From the NCBI GenBank assembly GCA_020344375.1, contig CP070823.1:2273401-2306703 (forward strand): DNA of 33,303 nt. The letters run 5' to 3'. Shown one piece after another: positions 25,008 through 32,823 of this stretch; the stretch's first letter is position 1; every line of letters begins with the position of its first letter. The notes beneath the pieces were generated by a model. It did no database searches and was not told where the DNA came from. It saw only the letters and a program-made list of their open reading frames with translations. Origin of the DNA: Gemmatimonadota bacterium. Its GTDB lineage: Bacteria > Gemmatimonadota > Gemmatimonadetes > Palauibacterales > KS3-K002. The position numbers and the translations under genes were made by a program.

Positions 25008-26486
25008 CTACGCTCCCAGGTCTGGACGGCTGGCGGCGATCGATCGCTCGAGCGCGGAGGCCACACGCAGCAGCGTCAGCTCATCGAAACGTCGCGCCAA
25101 GAGCTGGCCGCCCACTGGCAGACCTTCGATCCAACCGATCGGTATCGAGATCGCCGGCAGGCGCGCGAGGTTTACCGTCACCGTGAATACGTCCGACAGA
25201 TACATCTGCAGCGGATCGTCCACGCGCTCTCCCAGCCGAAAGGCGACCGTGGGCGAGGTTGGTGTGAAGACGACGTCCACACCCTGAGCGAATGCCTGCT
25301 CAAAGTCCTGAGCGATGAGCCGGCGTACCCGCTGAGCCCGCCCGTAGTACTCGTCGTAATAGCCAGCTGAAAGACCATAGGTCCCCAGCATGATTCTGCG
25401 CTTGACCTCAGCACCGAAACCTGCACCTCGTGACTCGCGGTACACGGCGGCCGTGCTCGCCGCACTCGGGACTCGCAGGCCGTAGCGGACCCCGTCGTAG
25501 CGCGCCAGGTTGCTGGAAGCCTCTGCGTTGGCCACCAGGTAGTAGGCCGGGATCGCGTAGTCCGTGTGTGGCAGCGAAATCTGCCGTAACTCCGCGCCCA
25601 GTCCCGCCAGTCGCTCGACCGCGGCCCGGCACAGGCCGGCAATACCGTGATCAAGGTCGTCCGGGAAGTACTCGCGCGGCACACCGACGACGACGCCTTC
25701 GATGCCAACATCCAGCTGCCCGCTGAAGTCGGGGACGGGAACATCGGCCGACGTGGAGTCGAAGCGGTCGACTCCACCGATAACGCTCAACAGCAGGGCT
25801 GCATCCTCGACGGTCCGCGTCAGAGGGCCGATCTGGTCAAGGCTCGAGGCAAAGGCCACCAGCCCGTAGCGACTGACCCGTCCGTAGGTCGGCTTGAGGC
25901 CAACGACCCCGCAGAAGGAAGCGGGCTGCCGGATCGAGCCACCCGTGTCGGAACCGAGGGCAATGGGTGCAAGTCCGGCCGCTACCGCGGCCGCCGATCC
26001 GCCGGAGCTACCGCCGGGTACGCGCTCGCGATCCCAAGGGTTGCGTGTCGGACCGAAACCGCTGTTCTCGGTCGATGACCCCATCGAGAACTCGTCGAGG
26101 TTCGTCTTGCCGAGTATCAGTGCACCTGCCGCACGGAGCTTGCGTACGACGGTCGCCTCGTACGGCGAGACGTAGCCCTCCAGGATCTTCGACCCGCAGG
26201 TCGTTGGCAGTCCGCGTGTACAGATGTTGTCCTTGATGGCGACCGGGATACCCGCCAGCGAGCCAAGCTCCTCCCCCCCGTCCAGCGCGCGATCCAGCGC
26301 CTCGACCTGTTCGGCAAGCTCGTCACCCGCCAGCGAAATGAAGGCGTTGAGCGCCGGCCCTTCAGCCTGCGAGTCAGCGATCGCCCTGAGCGCGGCCTCG
26401 AGGAGATCCGCGGCGCGAACGCGCCGCGACCGGAGTCCGTCCCGAAGCTCGCCTATCGTGAGCTCTGTGAGCCTTCTCGTCTCCAC
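25008..26486 (-). CDS. gatA: Asp-tRNA(Asn)/Glu-tRNA(Gln) amidotransferase subunit A
   Basis: Amidase-signature subunit that releases ammonia from Gln or Asn. 492 residues. The Ser-cisSer-Lys triad is complete: Lys85 (VAIKDN), Ser160 (VPGGSSGGSAAAVAAG) and Ser184 (GSDTGGSIRQPAS), with spacing equal to characterised GatA enzymes. The rest reads normally through GYYDEYYGRAQRVR and PTSPTVAFRLGE. It starts with GTG 26486 and GGAG twelve bases upstream, 15 bases after the gatC stop. Other amidase-signature enzymes are unlikely given gatC and gatB on either side. Confidence 0.98.
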   Translation of the reverse strand: METRRLTELTIGELRDGLRSRRVRAADLLEAALRAIADSQAEGPALNAFISLAGDELAEQVEALDRALDGGEELGSLAGIPVAIKDNICTRGLPTTCGSKILEGYVSPYEATVVRKLRAAGALILGKTNLDEFSMGSSTENSGFGPTRNPWDRERVPGGSSGGSAAAVAAGLAPIALGSDTGGSIRQPASFCGVVGLKPTYGRVSRYGLVAFASSLDQIGPLTRTVEDAALLLSVIGGVDRFDSTSADVPVPDFSGQLDVGIEGVVVGVPREYFPDDLDHGIAGLCRAAVERLAGLGAELRQISLPHTDYAIPAYYLVANAEASSNLARYDGVRYGLRVPSAASTAAVYRESRGAGFGAEVKRRIMLGTYGLSAGYYDEYYGRAQRVRRLIAQDFEQAFAQGVDVVFTPTSPTVAFRLGERVDDPLQMYLSDVFTVTVNLARLPAISIPIGWIEGLPVGGQLLARRFDELTLLRVASALERSIAASRPDLGA

Positions 26487-26501
26487 CGCGTCGATGAGCT
26501 C

Positions 26502-26816
26502 CTATTCCTCGGCGCCTTCGGCCTCCACGTCCATCGCCGGGAGCCGCGGGAGCACGAAGTAGCCCTCCCGCCAGACCGGCGCGATGTCCGCCGGCGCTCT
26601 CTCCAGCCGATCGCCGCCCACGCAATCCTCCCGCATCGGCGCCGGGTTCTCAAGCGCGCCCGCCGGCGCCGCATCCGTAACGTCAAGCCTGCGAATCGCC
26701 TCGAAGTAGGCCAAGATCGCCTGGCAATCGCGGGTGAGCCTCCGCAGTTCCTCCTCGCTGAGCTCGAGTCGAGCCAGCTGGGCGATTTTCTCCAAGTCCG
26801 TGCGGTCGATTGTCAT
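26502..26816 (-). CDS. gatC: Asp-tRNA(Asn)/Glu-tRNA(Gln) amidotransferase subunit C
   Basis: Small belt subunit that wraps and stabilises the GatA-GatB complex. 104 residues. Features: RTDLEKIAQLARLELSEEEL at the N-terminus, QAILAYFEAIRRLDVTDA in the middle, and an extended C-terminal arm with ENPAPMREDCVGGDRLE. ATG 26816 has GGAGAG just upstream. It begins 31 bases after the helicase gene and is followed by gatA. Confidence 0.95.
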   Translation of the reverse strand: MTIDRTDLEKIAQLARLELSEEELRRLTRDCQAILAYFEAIRRLDVTDAAPAGALENPAPMREDCVGGDRLERAPADIAPVWREGYFVLPRLPAMDVEAEGAEE

Positions 26817-26847
26817 CTCTCCCTATGCGCCGGAGTTCCCACTCGCG

Positions 26848-29130
26848 CTACTCGAGTTCGAGATTGGCGTACCATACAACGACCTTCTTTCTCCCAACCA
26901 TATCGAAATCGATCACCGCTTTCAGATCCCGACCGTGACCGTCAAGCTCCGTGACGGTGCCGGGACCAAAACGAGGATGGCGGACACGGCAGCCCTCAGC
27001 GAGCTCGCCGAAATCCGGGACGTCCTGTGTATCGGTGTGGTCGTACCGCAGCCCGCCTCGCTCGGCGGCCGGCCCACGTTCCCAGCGCACCGGCCACTCC
27101 TCCCAGTCCAGCGCTCGACGACGGCTGGAGAGCCGATCGGCGTATCGCTCCGTCTCGATGGTCTCCAGCAGCTCCTCGTGCAGCGGTTGCAGGAAGGTAG
27201 ACGGGCTGGAGACCAGCCAGTCACCGCCGCGGCGCCGTCTCTTGGCGTAGGTGAGGTACAGTTTTCTCTGCGTCCTGGTGATGCCCACGTAGAAGAGGCG
27301 TCGCTCTTCCTCAAGCTCCTCCAAGCTGTCGTACGCACGGGAGATGGGAAAGAGTCCCTCCTCGAGCCCGGCAATCACCACCACTGGAAACTCGAGCCCT
27401 TTGGCGTTGTGGAGCGTCATCAGAGTAACGGCATCCGCCTCTGGGTCGAGGTTATCGACATCGGCGACGAGCGCAATCTTCTGGAGGAACAGATCGACTT
27501 CCGTGAGGTGACCGAGCTCCTCGAGGTCCTCGGCTTCGAGGGCGTTCGCGGCATCGAACTCCGATGCGGCGGCGACCAGCTCCTCGACGTTCTGAGCCCG
27601 GTCGATGCCCTCGTGGCCCTCCTCGCGCAGGCTCTCGAGCAGGCGCAACTCGACGATCAAGTCACCGAGCAGCTCGTGCACCCTAACGTGATGGGCGAGG
27701 GCGCGATATCGATCGATCATCTGCGCGAAGGTCTCAAGCGCAGCGGCGCCGGCCCTGGGCATCCCAGCGATCCCTTGAGCCGAGCGAGCTGCCTCCAGCG
27801 GGGCGAGCCCGGCCTTCCGGGCTGCTGTGAGCAACGCTGTCAGTGTGATATCACCGATGCCGCGGCGCGGGTAGTTGATGATCCGCAAGAACGACCCTGC
27901 ATCCTTCGGATTCGAGACCAGCTTGAGGTACGCGATGACGTCCTTGATCTCACGTCGTTCGTAGAACCGGACGCCGCCAATGATCCGGTAGGGCAGATCT
28001 GAGTCGCGAAACGCCTCTTCCAGCGCCCGGCTCTGAGCGTTGGTGCGATAGAGGACAACGAAGCTCCGGTGAGTCAGATGGTTCGAGCCAGCCAGCTGAC
28101 TCATGATCTCGCCCGCGATCCACTCCGCCTCATCCATCTCGTCCGCGGCGCACACGAGTGTGATGAGAGAGCCAAACTCGTTCTCCGTGTAGAGGATCTT
28201 GCCTTTTCGGTTCTTGTTTTCCGCGATGACCTTGTTCGCTGCCCTGAGGATCAGCTGAGTCGAGCGGTAATTGCGCTGCAGGCGAATCGTCCGGGCGGCG
28301 GGAAAGTCCCGCTCGAATTCGAGGATGTTTCGGATGTCAGCCCCCCGCCACCCATAGATCGACTGGTCGTCATCGCCGACAACGCAGAGGTTGCCATGCT
28401 GTCTGGCCAGTAACTCGAGAAAGCGGTACTGAGCGTGATTCGTGTCCTGATATTCGTCGACGAGGATGAACTGGAAGCGGTTGCGGTAGCGCTCCAGCAC
28501 GTCGGCGTGCGACTCGAACAGTTCCACTGGCTTGACGAGCAGGTCGTCGAAATCGAGCGCGTTGCCCTCACGCAGTCGCCTCTGATACGCCGGAAACACC
28601 TCCGCCACAACGCGTGCGAACGGATCGAAGGCGATCTCGGCGTACTCCTGCTCCGATACAAGCTGGTTCTTCGCTGCCGAGATCGCCCCGCGCACGGCCT
28701 GCGGCTTCCAACGTTTCGCGGTCTTGAGGTCCTCCATGACGTGCTTGATCTCCCGCAAGCTGTCGTCCTCATCGAGGATCGTGAAATCAGGGCCGAAGCC
28801 CAGACGGCTGCCGTGACGGCGCAGGATCCGGGCACCTATGGCATGGAAGGTTCCGATCCACGTGCCTCCCGGCTCCGCGCCAAGCAGCTTGTGGACACGG
28901 CTCCGCATCTCCTCCGCCGCCTTGTTGGTGAAGGTGACCGCCATGATGAGGTGAGGATCGACGCCGTGATGCTCGATGAGACGCGCGATGCGGCAGGTCA
29001 GCACGCGGGTCTTACCCGAGCCGGCGCCGGCGAGCACGAGGAGTGGACCAGCGAAGTGTTCGACCGCCTCGCGCTGATCCGGGTTCAGCGATCCGAGATA
29101 ACCTGTGGGTCCAGGATCACCGGACGGCAC
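26848..29130 (-). CDS. pcrA: UvrD/PcrA-type superfamily 1A DNA helicase
   Basis: ATP-driven 3'-to-5' DNA translocase of nucleotide excision and transcription-coupled repair, replication restart and removal of recombination filaments. 760 residues. Helicase motifs in order: Q motif LNPDQREAV, Walker A GAGSGKT (35-41), Ia TFTNKAAEEM, II VDEYQDT (224-230), III GDDDQSIYGWRGA, IV LQRNYRST, V TLMTLHNAKGLEFPVV and VI EERRLFYVGITR. The C-terminal ~50 residues (GCRVRHPRFGPGTVTELDG...VVWYANLELE) match the Tudor-like domain through which PcrA/UvrD binds RNA polymerase. GTG start three bases after the kinase gene. It could be named uvrD; the choice is conventional. Confidence 0.95.
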   Translation of the reverse strand: MPSGDPGPTGYLGSLNPDQREAVEHFAGPLLVLAGAGSGKTRVLTCRIARLIEHHGVDPHLIMAVTFTNKAAEEMRSRVHKLLGAEPGGTWIGTFHAIGARILRRHGSRLGFGPDFTILDEDDSLREIKHVMEDLKTAKRWKPQAVRGAISAAKNQLVSEQEYAEIAFDPFARVVAEVFPAYQRRLREGNALDFDDLLVKPVELFESHADVLERYRNRFQFILVDEYQDTNHAQYRFLELLARQHGNLCVVGDDDQSIYGWRGADIRNILEFERDFPAARTIRLQRNYRSTQLILRAANKVIAENKNRKGKILYTENEFGSLITLVCAADEMDEAEWIAGEIMSQLAGSNHLTHRSFVVLYRTNAQSRALEEAFRDSDLPYRIIGGVRFYERREIKDVIAYLKLVSNPKDAGSFLRIINYPRRGIGDITLTALLTAARKAGLAPLEAARSAQGIAGMPRAGAAALETFAQMIDRYRALAHHVRVHELLGDLIVELRLLESLREEGHEGIDRAQNVEELVAAASEFDAANALEAEDLEELGHLTEVDLFLQKIALVADVDNLDPEADAVTLMTLHNAKGLEFPVVVIAGLEEGLFPISRAYDSLEELEEERRLFYVGITRTQRKLYLTYAKRRRRGGDWLVSSPSTFLQPLHEELLETIETERYADRLSSRRRALDWEEWPVRWERGPAAERGGLRYDHTDTQDVPDFGELAEGCRVRHPRFGPGTVTELDGHGRDLKAVIDFDMVGRKKVVVWYANLELE

Positions 29131-29133
29131 GCC

Positions 29134-30327
29134 TCAAGCCACCCGCTCCGGGGACATCACAGGCAGGCCAACGATGAACTCGGCGCCCGCCCGCGGTCGA
29201 CCGAGCTGGATCGAGCCGCCGTGGGTGTCCTCGACGATACGACGTGCCAGCGACAGGCCGACCCCCCAACCGCCTGCCTTCCGGGATGTGCCTGGCTCGA
29301 AGATCTTCTTGCGCAGCTCGTGCGGTACGCCTGGTCCATCGTCGAGAAAGCGGATCCTCACGGAACGGCCCGCTTCCGCTGACTCGGCGCTGACCTGAAT
29401 CCGCCCGCCGCGACCGGCCAGCACGTCCACGGCATTCTTGATGATGTTCTCGAACGCCCATTCGAGCAGCACCGGGTTGCCGGCAACGGGTGGCAGCTCA
29501 GGGGCGATCTGCACGTCCAGCTTGATCGAGCGCTCCATGCGCGGCAGGCGTAGCGAGAAATAGTCTGCAAGTCGCCTCAACACATCTCCGATGTCCACCG
29601 TCTGCACACGGGGGCGGCGGCCGATCAGTTCGAAGCGTTGAGCCACCTTATTGAGGCGTTCCACATCGACCTCGATCTCCCGGGCGACCTTCTCGTCGTC
29701 AGCTACATCCGAGCGCTCCCTGTACGGCATGCGCAGGATCTCGACCCAGCCAGCCAAAGAGCTAAGCGGAGTACTCAGCTGGTGCGCGGACTCGCGGGCC
29801 ATCGTCGCCCACACGCGTTCCTGCTCGGCCCGCACGGTCGAGCGAAAGATCCATACCGCGGCAAGCACGATCACAATTAGAGTGGCCGCCTGGATGAAGG
29901 GGACCCAGCGCAGGCGCTCCACCACAGAGGGGGCCCCGAAATGGATCTCGCCGATCCCCGCCTCGGCTATCGGAGCGTTGCGGCGATCGAGCATCTCCGC
30001 ATACGCGAGCACGCGCCGCTGGTCCGCCGGATCGTTCAGGTCGGCCACGAACGGGAGGTTCAGCGCGGCTGAGGGCTGACCGTCAGCGTCGACCAACACC
30101 ACCGGGATCCCCAGCTGCTCGATCTCATCCAGCATGTCGAACAGCACCGCCACGCTGGTCTCTCGGGTGGGATCGCTGAGGCTCTGATACGTCCGGGCGT
30201 AAATACGTGTGAGCGCTGCCGCGTCCGCGTTTGCAGCGCTCACCAACTGCTGCGTGTAGTACAGATACCAGACGAGGACAGCCCCGAAAAGCAGAGACAG
30301 GCCTGTGGCCCAGAGACGAGCTTTCAC
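29134..30327 (-). CDS. Membrane sensor histidine kinase without a neighbouring response regulator
   Basis: 397 residues. Membrane helix 1 (~8-27), an extracytoplasmic sensor region (~28-141) with no recognised domain, membrane helix 2 (~143-162), a short linker, then the dimerisation helix with phospho-acceptor His182 in ARESAHQLSTPLSSLAGW. The ATPase domain has an N box (WAFENIIKNAVDVL), G1 (DDGPGVP), F-box-like KKIFEPGTS and G2 (GWGVGLSLARRIVEDTHGG). No canonical HAMP motif is obvious. GTG start overlaps the serS stop (GTGA), and the helicase gene follows three bases later. With no response regulator in the window, its partner must be encoded elsewhere, and the signal is unknown. Confidence 0.92.
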   Translation of the reverse strand: MKARLWATGLSLLFGAVLVWYLYYTQQLVSAANADAAALTRIYARTYQSLSDPTRETSVAVLFDMLDEIEQLGIPVVLVDADGQPSAALNLPFVADLNDPADQRRVLAYAEMLDRRNAPIAEAGIGEIHFGAPSVVERLRWVPFIQAATLIVIVLAAVWIFRSTVRAEQERVWATMARESAHQLSTPLSSLAGWVEILRMPYRERSDVADDEKVAREIEVDVERLNKVAQRFELIGRRPRVQTVDIGDVLRRLADYFSLRLPRMERSIKLDVQIAPELPPVAGNPVLLEWAFENIIKNAVDVLAGRGGRIQVSAESAEAGRSVRIRFLDDGPGVPHELRKKIFEPGTSRKAGGWGVGLSLARRIVEDTHGGSIQLGRPRAGAEFIVGLPVMSPERVA

Positions 30328-31604
30328 ACCGGCTCGATCCGCGTACAGCCCATGTAGGGGTGAAGCGCCTCAGGGAGCTCGATGGTCCCGTCCGCGCATT
30401 GTCCGTTCTCCAGCAGCGCAATGATCGTTCGCGGTAGCGCCAGCCCGGATCCGTTCAGCGTATGCACGAACTCGGGCTTGCCACCGCGCTCACGCCGAAA
30501 GCGTATGCTGGCGCGTCGCGCCTGATAGTCGGTGCAGTTCGAGCATGAGGAAACCTCCAGCCAGCGCTCGACACCGGGTGACCACACCTCGAGATCATAG
30601 GTCATTGCGCTAGACTGTGCCATGTCGCCGGCGGCGAGCAAGATCACCCGGTACGCGAGACCAAGACACTGCAAGATCTTTTCCGCCTGCCCGATCAGCT
30701 CCTCAAGCGCCGCCTCCGAGTCCTCCGGCCTCTCGAACCGCACCAGCTCGACCTTGTCGAACTGGTGCACGCGGATCAGCCCCCGCGTATCCCGACCCGC
30801 GGCGCCCGCCTCACGGCGGAAGCATGCGGTGTACGACGCGTAGTGACGAGGCAAGTCGTCCGGGTCGAAGACCTCACCGCCGTGCAGATTCGTCAGCGGA
30901 ACCTCGGCGGTGGGTATCAACCAGAGATCATCACTCTCGACGTGATAGGCGTCGTCGGCGAGCTTCGGTAGCTGACCCGTCCCCAACATGGTTTGGCTTC
31001 GCACTAAGTAGGGCGGTGTCACCTCGAGGTAGCCATGCTCCCGCAGATGAACATCGAGCATGAAGTTGATCAGCGCGCGTGCCAACCGTGCACCGGCGCC
31101 GACGTACACCGGGAAACCGGAGCCCGCGACCTTCGCACCGCGCTCCAGGTCAACGATCCCCAACGCCGCGCCCAGATCCCAGTGCGGCTTCCGCCAATCC
31201 GCCGGCTCAGCAGGGCTGCCCCACGACCGGACGTGTTGGCTGGCGGACTCATCGCCGGAAGGCACAGCCAGGATAGGTGTGTTGGGGATCTCAAGCAAAA
31301 GCTGCTCTATCCGCGCCTCACTCACACTCAGCTGGGAGTCGTACTCAGCGATCCGGGCCGAGACCTCCTTCATCTCGCGGATCAGCCCCGACGCATCCTC
31401 GCCCGCTTGCTTTCGCTCAGCGATCTCCTTCGATGCCTCGTTGCGGCGCGCTTTAAGCTGCTCCACGCTCTGGATCAGACGACGCCGTTCCTCGTCAAGG
31501 CTGATAACCTCATCGACGGACGCCGCCAGGGTGGGATCGGCGCGTTTCGCCAGCTGTTCCCTGACAGCGTCAGTCTCGAATCGGATCCGCCTTAGATCGA
31601 GCAT
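30324..31604 (-). CDS. serS: Seryl-tRNA synthetase
   Basis: Charges tRNA(Ser), and tRNA(Sec) where present, with serine. 426 residues, standard length. The N-terminal long antiparallel coiled coil (~30-100, ISLDEERRRLIQSVEQLKARR...) grips the tRNA long variable arm. Class II motifs: motif 1 around LARALINFMLDVHLREHGY, motif 2 CFRREAGAAGRDTRGLIRVHQF, motif 3 NGSGLALPRTIIALLEN. TAEVPLTNLH and EVSSCSNCTDYQARR are SerRS hallmarks. It starts at ATG 31604, 20 bases downstream of the lipoprotein gene, and its stop overlaps the kinase start. Confidence 0.98.
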   Translation of the reverse strand: MLDLRRIRFETDAVREQLAKRADPTLAASVDEVISLDEERRRLIQSVEQLKARRNEASKEIAERKQAGEDASGLIREMKEVSARIAEYDSQLSVSEARIEQLLLEIPNTPILAVPSGDESASQHVRSWGSPAEPADWRKPHWDLGAALGIVDLERGAKVAGSGFPVYVGAGARLARALINFMLDVHLREHGYLEVTPPYLVRSQTMLGTGQLPKLADDAYHVESDDLWLIPTAEVPLTNLHGGEVFDPDDLPRHYASYTACFRREAGAAGRDTRGLIRVHQFDKVELVRFERPEDSEAALEELIGQAEKILQCLGLAYRVILLAAGDMAQSSAMTYDLEVWSPGVERWLEVSSCSNCTDYQARRASIRFRRERGGKPEFVHTLNGSGLALPRTIIALLENGQCADGTIELPEALHPYMGCTRIEPV

Positions 31605-31624
31605 TCACCGGCCCCCGGCTGCCC

Positions 31625-32212
31625 TTAGCCTTCCTCTTCCAGCGTGACGTTCGTGTCATCGCAGTTAGGGTTCCAGACGTAGCGGAAATGCACGTGCCTC
31701 GGATCCCCTCCGATCGAGTCGACGACGAGCTTGGCGTAGATCCGGCAGGGCAGCGAGAGAGCGGGGTCGGGGCGGCTGCGGATGCCGTACACGCGCCCCA
31801 CGGTCAGGGGCACGGGCTCCTCGGCCTCATACGACTCGCGAGCGCTGGGAAGGCGCCGCACCGCATCGAAGTCCAGGTCGAGGGCAAGGATTCCGGTCGA
31901 AGGCTCAAGCGACTCAAAGAAGCCCCGCGGCAGCCAAACCGGATCGCCGTCAACTACCGCGAATGCCACATCCCAGCTGTCGCTCTGGTCCACCCGTGCC
32001 GTCCGTGGCAGGCCACGGCCGCGGCCCGAAACAACGTCGAATGCGCTGGCACGATCGATGGGCCCGGCCACCAGGTCGTACAACGTGGCCTCAAACGGCT
32101 CACTCGGCCGCCGGTAGCTAAGATCGAGCGTATCGCCGCAGCCGGACAGCACTGTCAGCGCGAGTAGTAAGACAGCCGTGCTGCGGCTCGAGTAGAAGCG
32201 CGGATTCACCAT
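31625..32212 (-). CDS. Predicted lipoprotein of unknown function
   Basis: 195 residues. A lipoprotein signal peptide (RFYSSRSTAVLLLALT) ends in lipobox LSGC with Cys25, so the mature protein should be membrane-anchored, probably in the outer membrane or periplasm. The mature part has no domain that I recognise. It looks beta-rich, with SWDVAFAVVDGDPVWLPRGFF, ILALDLDFDAV, VGRVYGIRSRPD and KLVVDSIGGDPRHVHFRYVW, and two further Cys (LPCRIY, NPNCDD) that could form a disulfide. It is the first gene of the serS-kinase-helicase-gatCAB operon. The start is ATG 32212, as an upstream in-frame extension would run through the promoter. The predicted leader is only about seven bases. Confidence 0.75.
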   Translation of the reverse strand: MVNPRFYSSRSTAVLLLALTVLSGCGDTLDLSYRRPSEPFEATLYDLVAGPIDRASAFDVVSGRGRGLPRTARVDQSDSWDVAFAVVDGDPVWLPRGFFESLEPSTGILALDLDFDAVRRLPSARESYEAEEPVPLTVGRVYGIRSRPDPALSLPCRIYAKLVVDSIGGDPRHVHFRYVWNPNCDDTNVTLEEEG

Positions 32213-32225
32213 GGTTGACGGCGCA

Positions 32226-32254
32226 ACCTTATCTGGCGTGGGCGTAACTGTCAA
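32226..32254 (-). promoter_or_regulatory. Promoter of the lipoprotein-serS-kinase-pcrA-gatCAB operon
   Basis: On the reverse strand a perfect -35 TTGACA (32254-32249), a 17-base spacer and -10 TAAGGT (32231-32226), which keeps the TAnnnT core. The predicted start of transcription is about seven bases before ATG 32212, so the mRNA would be nearly leaderless. Confidence 0.6.
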
Positions 32255-32276
32255 GCTGCGAAACCCCTGAGCACGC

Positions 32277-32305
32277 TTGACTTTGTGAGCTTGGCCAGGT
32301 AGCTT
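32277..32305 (+). promoter_or_regulatory. Promoter of the Roadblock/LC7 gene
   Basis: TTGACT (32277-32282), a 17-base spacer and TAGCTT (32300-32305). The predicted transcription start is near 32312, giving a 30-base leader with AGGAG three bases before ATG 32342. It is arranged back to back with the minus-strand promoter at 32226-32254. Confidence 0.55.
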
Positions 32306-32341
32306 GGCCCGACTCCCGCTACCAACCACCCTCAGGAGCCG

Positions 32342-32695
32342 ATGCCGACACTCAAGGATCTTCTCAGCCGGCTGTCAAACCGCTCAGAGGTTGAAGCGGT
32401 CTTCGTCGTAGGCCAAGATGGGCTGCTGATCGACCAGGTAGGACCCGAGGGCAGCGACGCAGAGGCGGTCGCCGCCATGGCCCCGAATCTGCTGCACAGC
32501 GCCCGTGAGCTCGGTGCCGCAGCCCGTCACAACGGACTGACCGCGGCGGTGGTCGAGTACGCGGACGGTGTGGCCATCGTGACCGACATCCCGCCGGAGA
32601 TGATCCTCGTGACTTTCGTCAGGTCAGGCGTACCGTTCGGTGCCCTGCTCTACGAGCTGCGGCACAACCGCGAGCAGATCGCCAAGCTTATCTGA
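32342..32695 (+). CDS. Roadblock/LC7 domain protein
   Basis: 117 residues forming a single Roadblock/LC7 fold: helix LKDLLSRLSNRSEVEAVFVVGQDGLLIDQVG, central helix DAEAVAAMAPNLLHSARELGAAA, strands TAAVVEYADGVAIVTDI and MILVTFVRSGVPFGALLYEL, and a final helix. Bacterial members such as MglB regulate small Ras-like GTPases (MglA) in polarity and motility, but many have unknown partners and no MglA-like gene is in this window. ATG 32342 is preceded by AGGAG at short spacing. It has its own promoter. Confidence 0.85.
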   Translation: MPTLKDLLSRLSNRSEVEAVFVVGQDGLLIDQVGPEGSDAEAVAAMAPNLLHSARELGAAARHNGLTAAVVEYADGVAIVTDIPPEMILVTFVRSGVPFGALLYELRHNREQIAKLI

Positions 32696-32823
32696 AGGGC
32701 GTTGGCCAGCGCGGTCGCTAATGCATGTCAACCAGAAAGACCATGTCGGCGAGGCAGTGGTCATAGCCGTCCGACTCGCTTGTCACACAGGTCAGAGATC
32801 GTGAGAGAACGACGGGTTCCAGC
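32696..32823. other. Intergenic region before the sugar nucleotidyltransferase gene
   Basis: 128 bases between the Roadblock gene and the next plus-strand gene. I see no RNA gene, no clear terminator hairpin and no convincing -35/-10 pair; TTGTCA at 32790-32795 has no good -10 partner. Whether the two genes are cotranscribed is open. Confidence 0.5.

Noticed and set aside
24282..28002. Long plus-strand open frames opposite gatB, gatA and the helicase (24282-25370, 26734-28002)
   Set aside because: Antisense shadows of well-conserved genes, rich in Arg, His and Gln and without family signatures.
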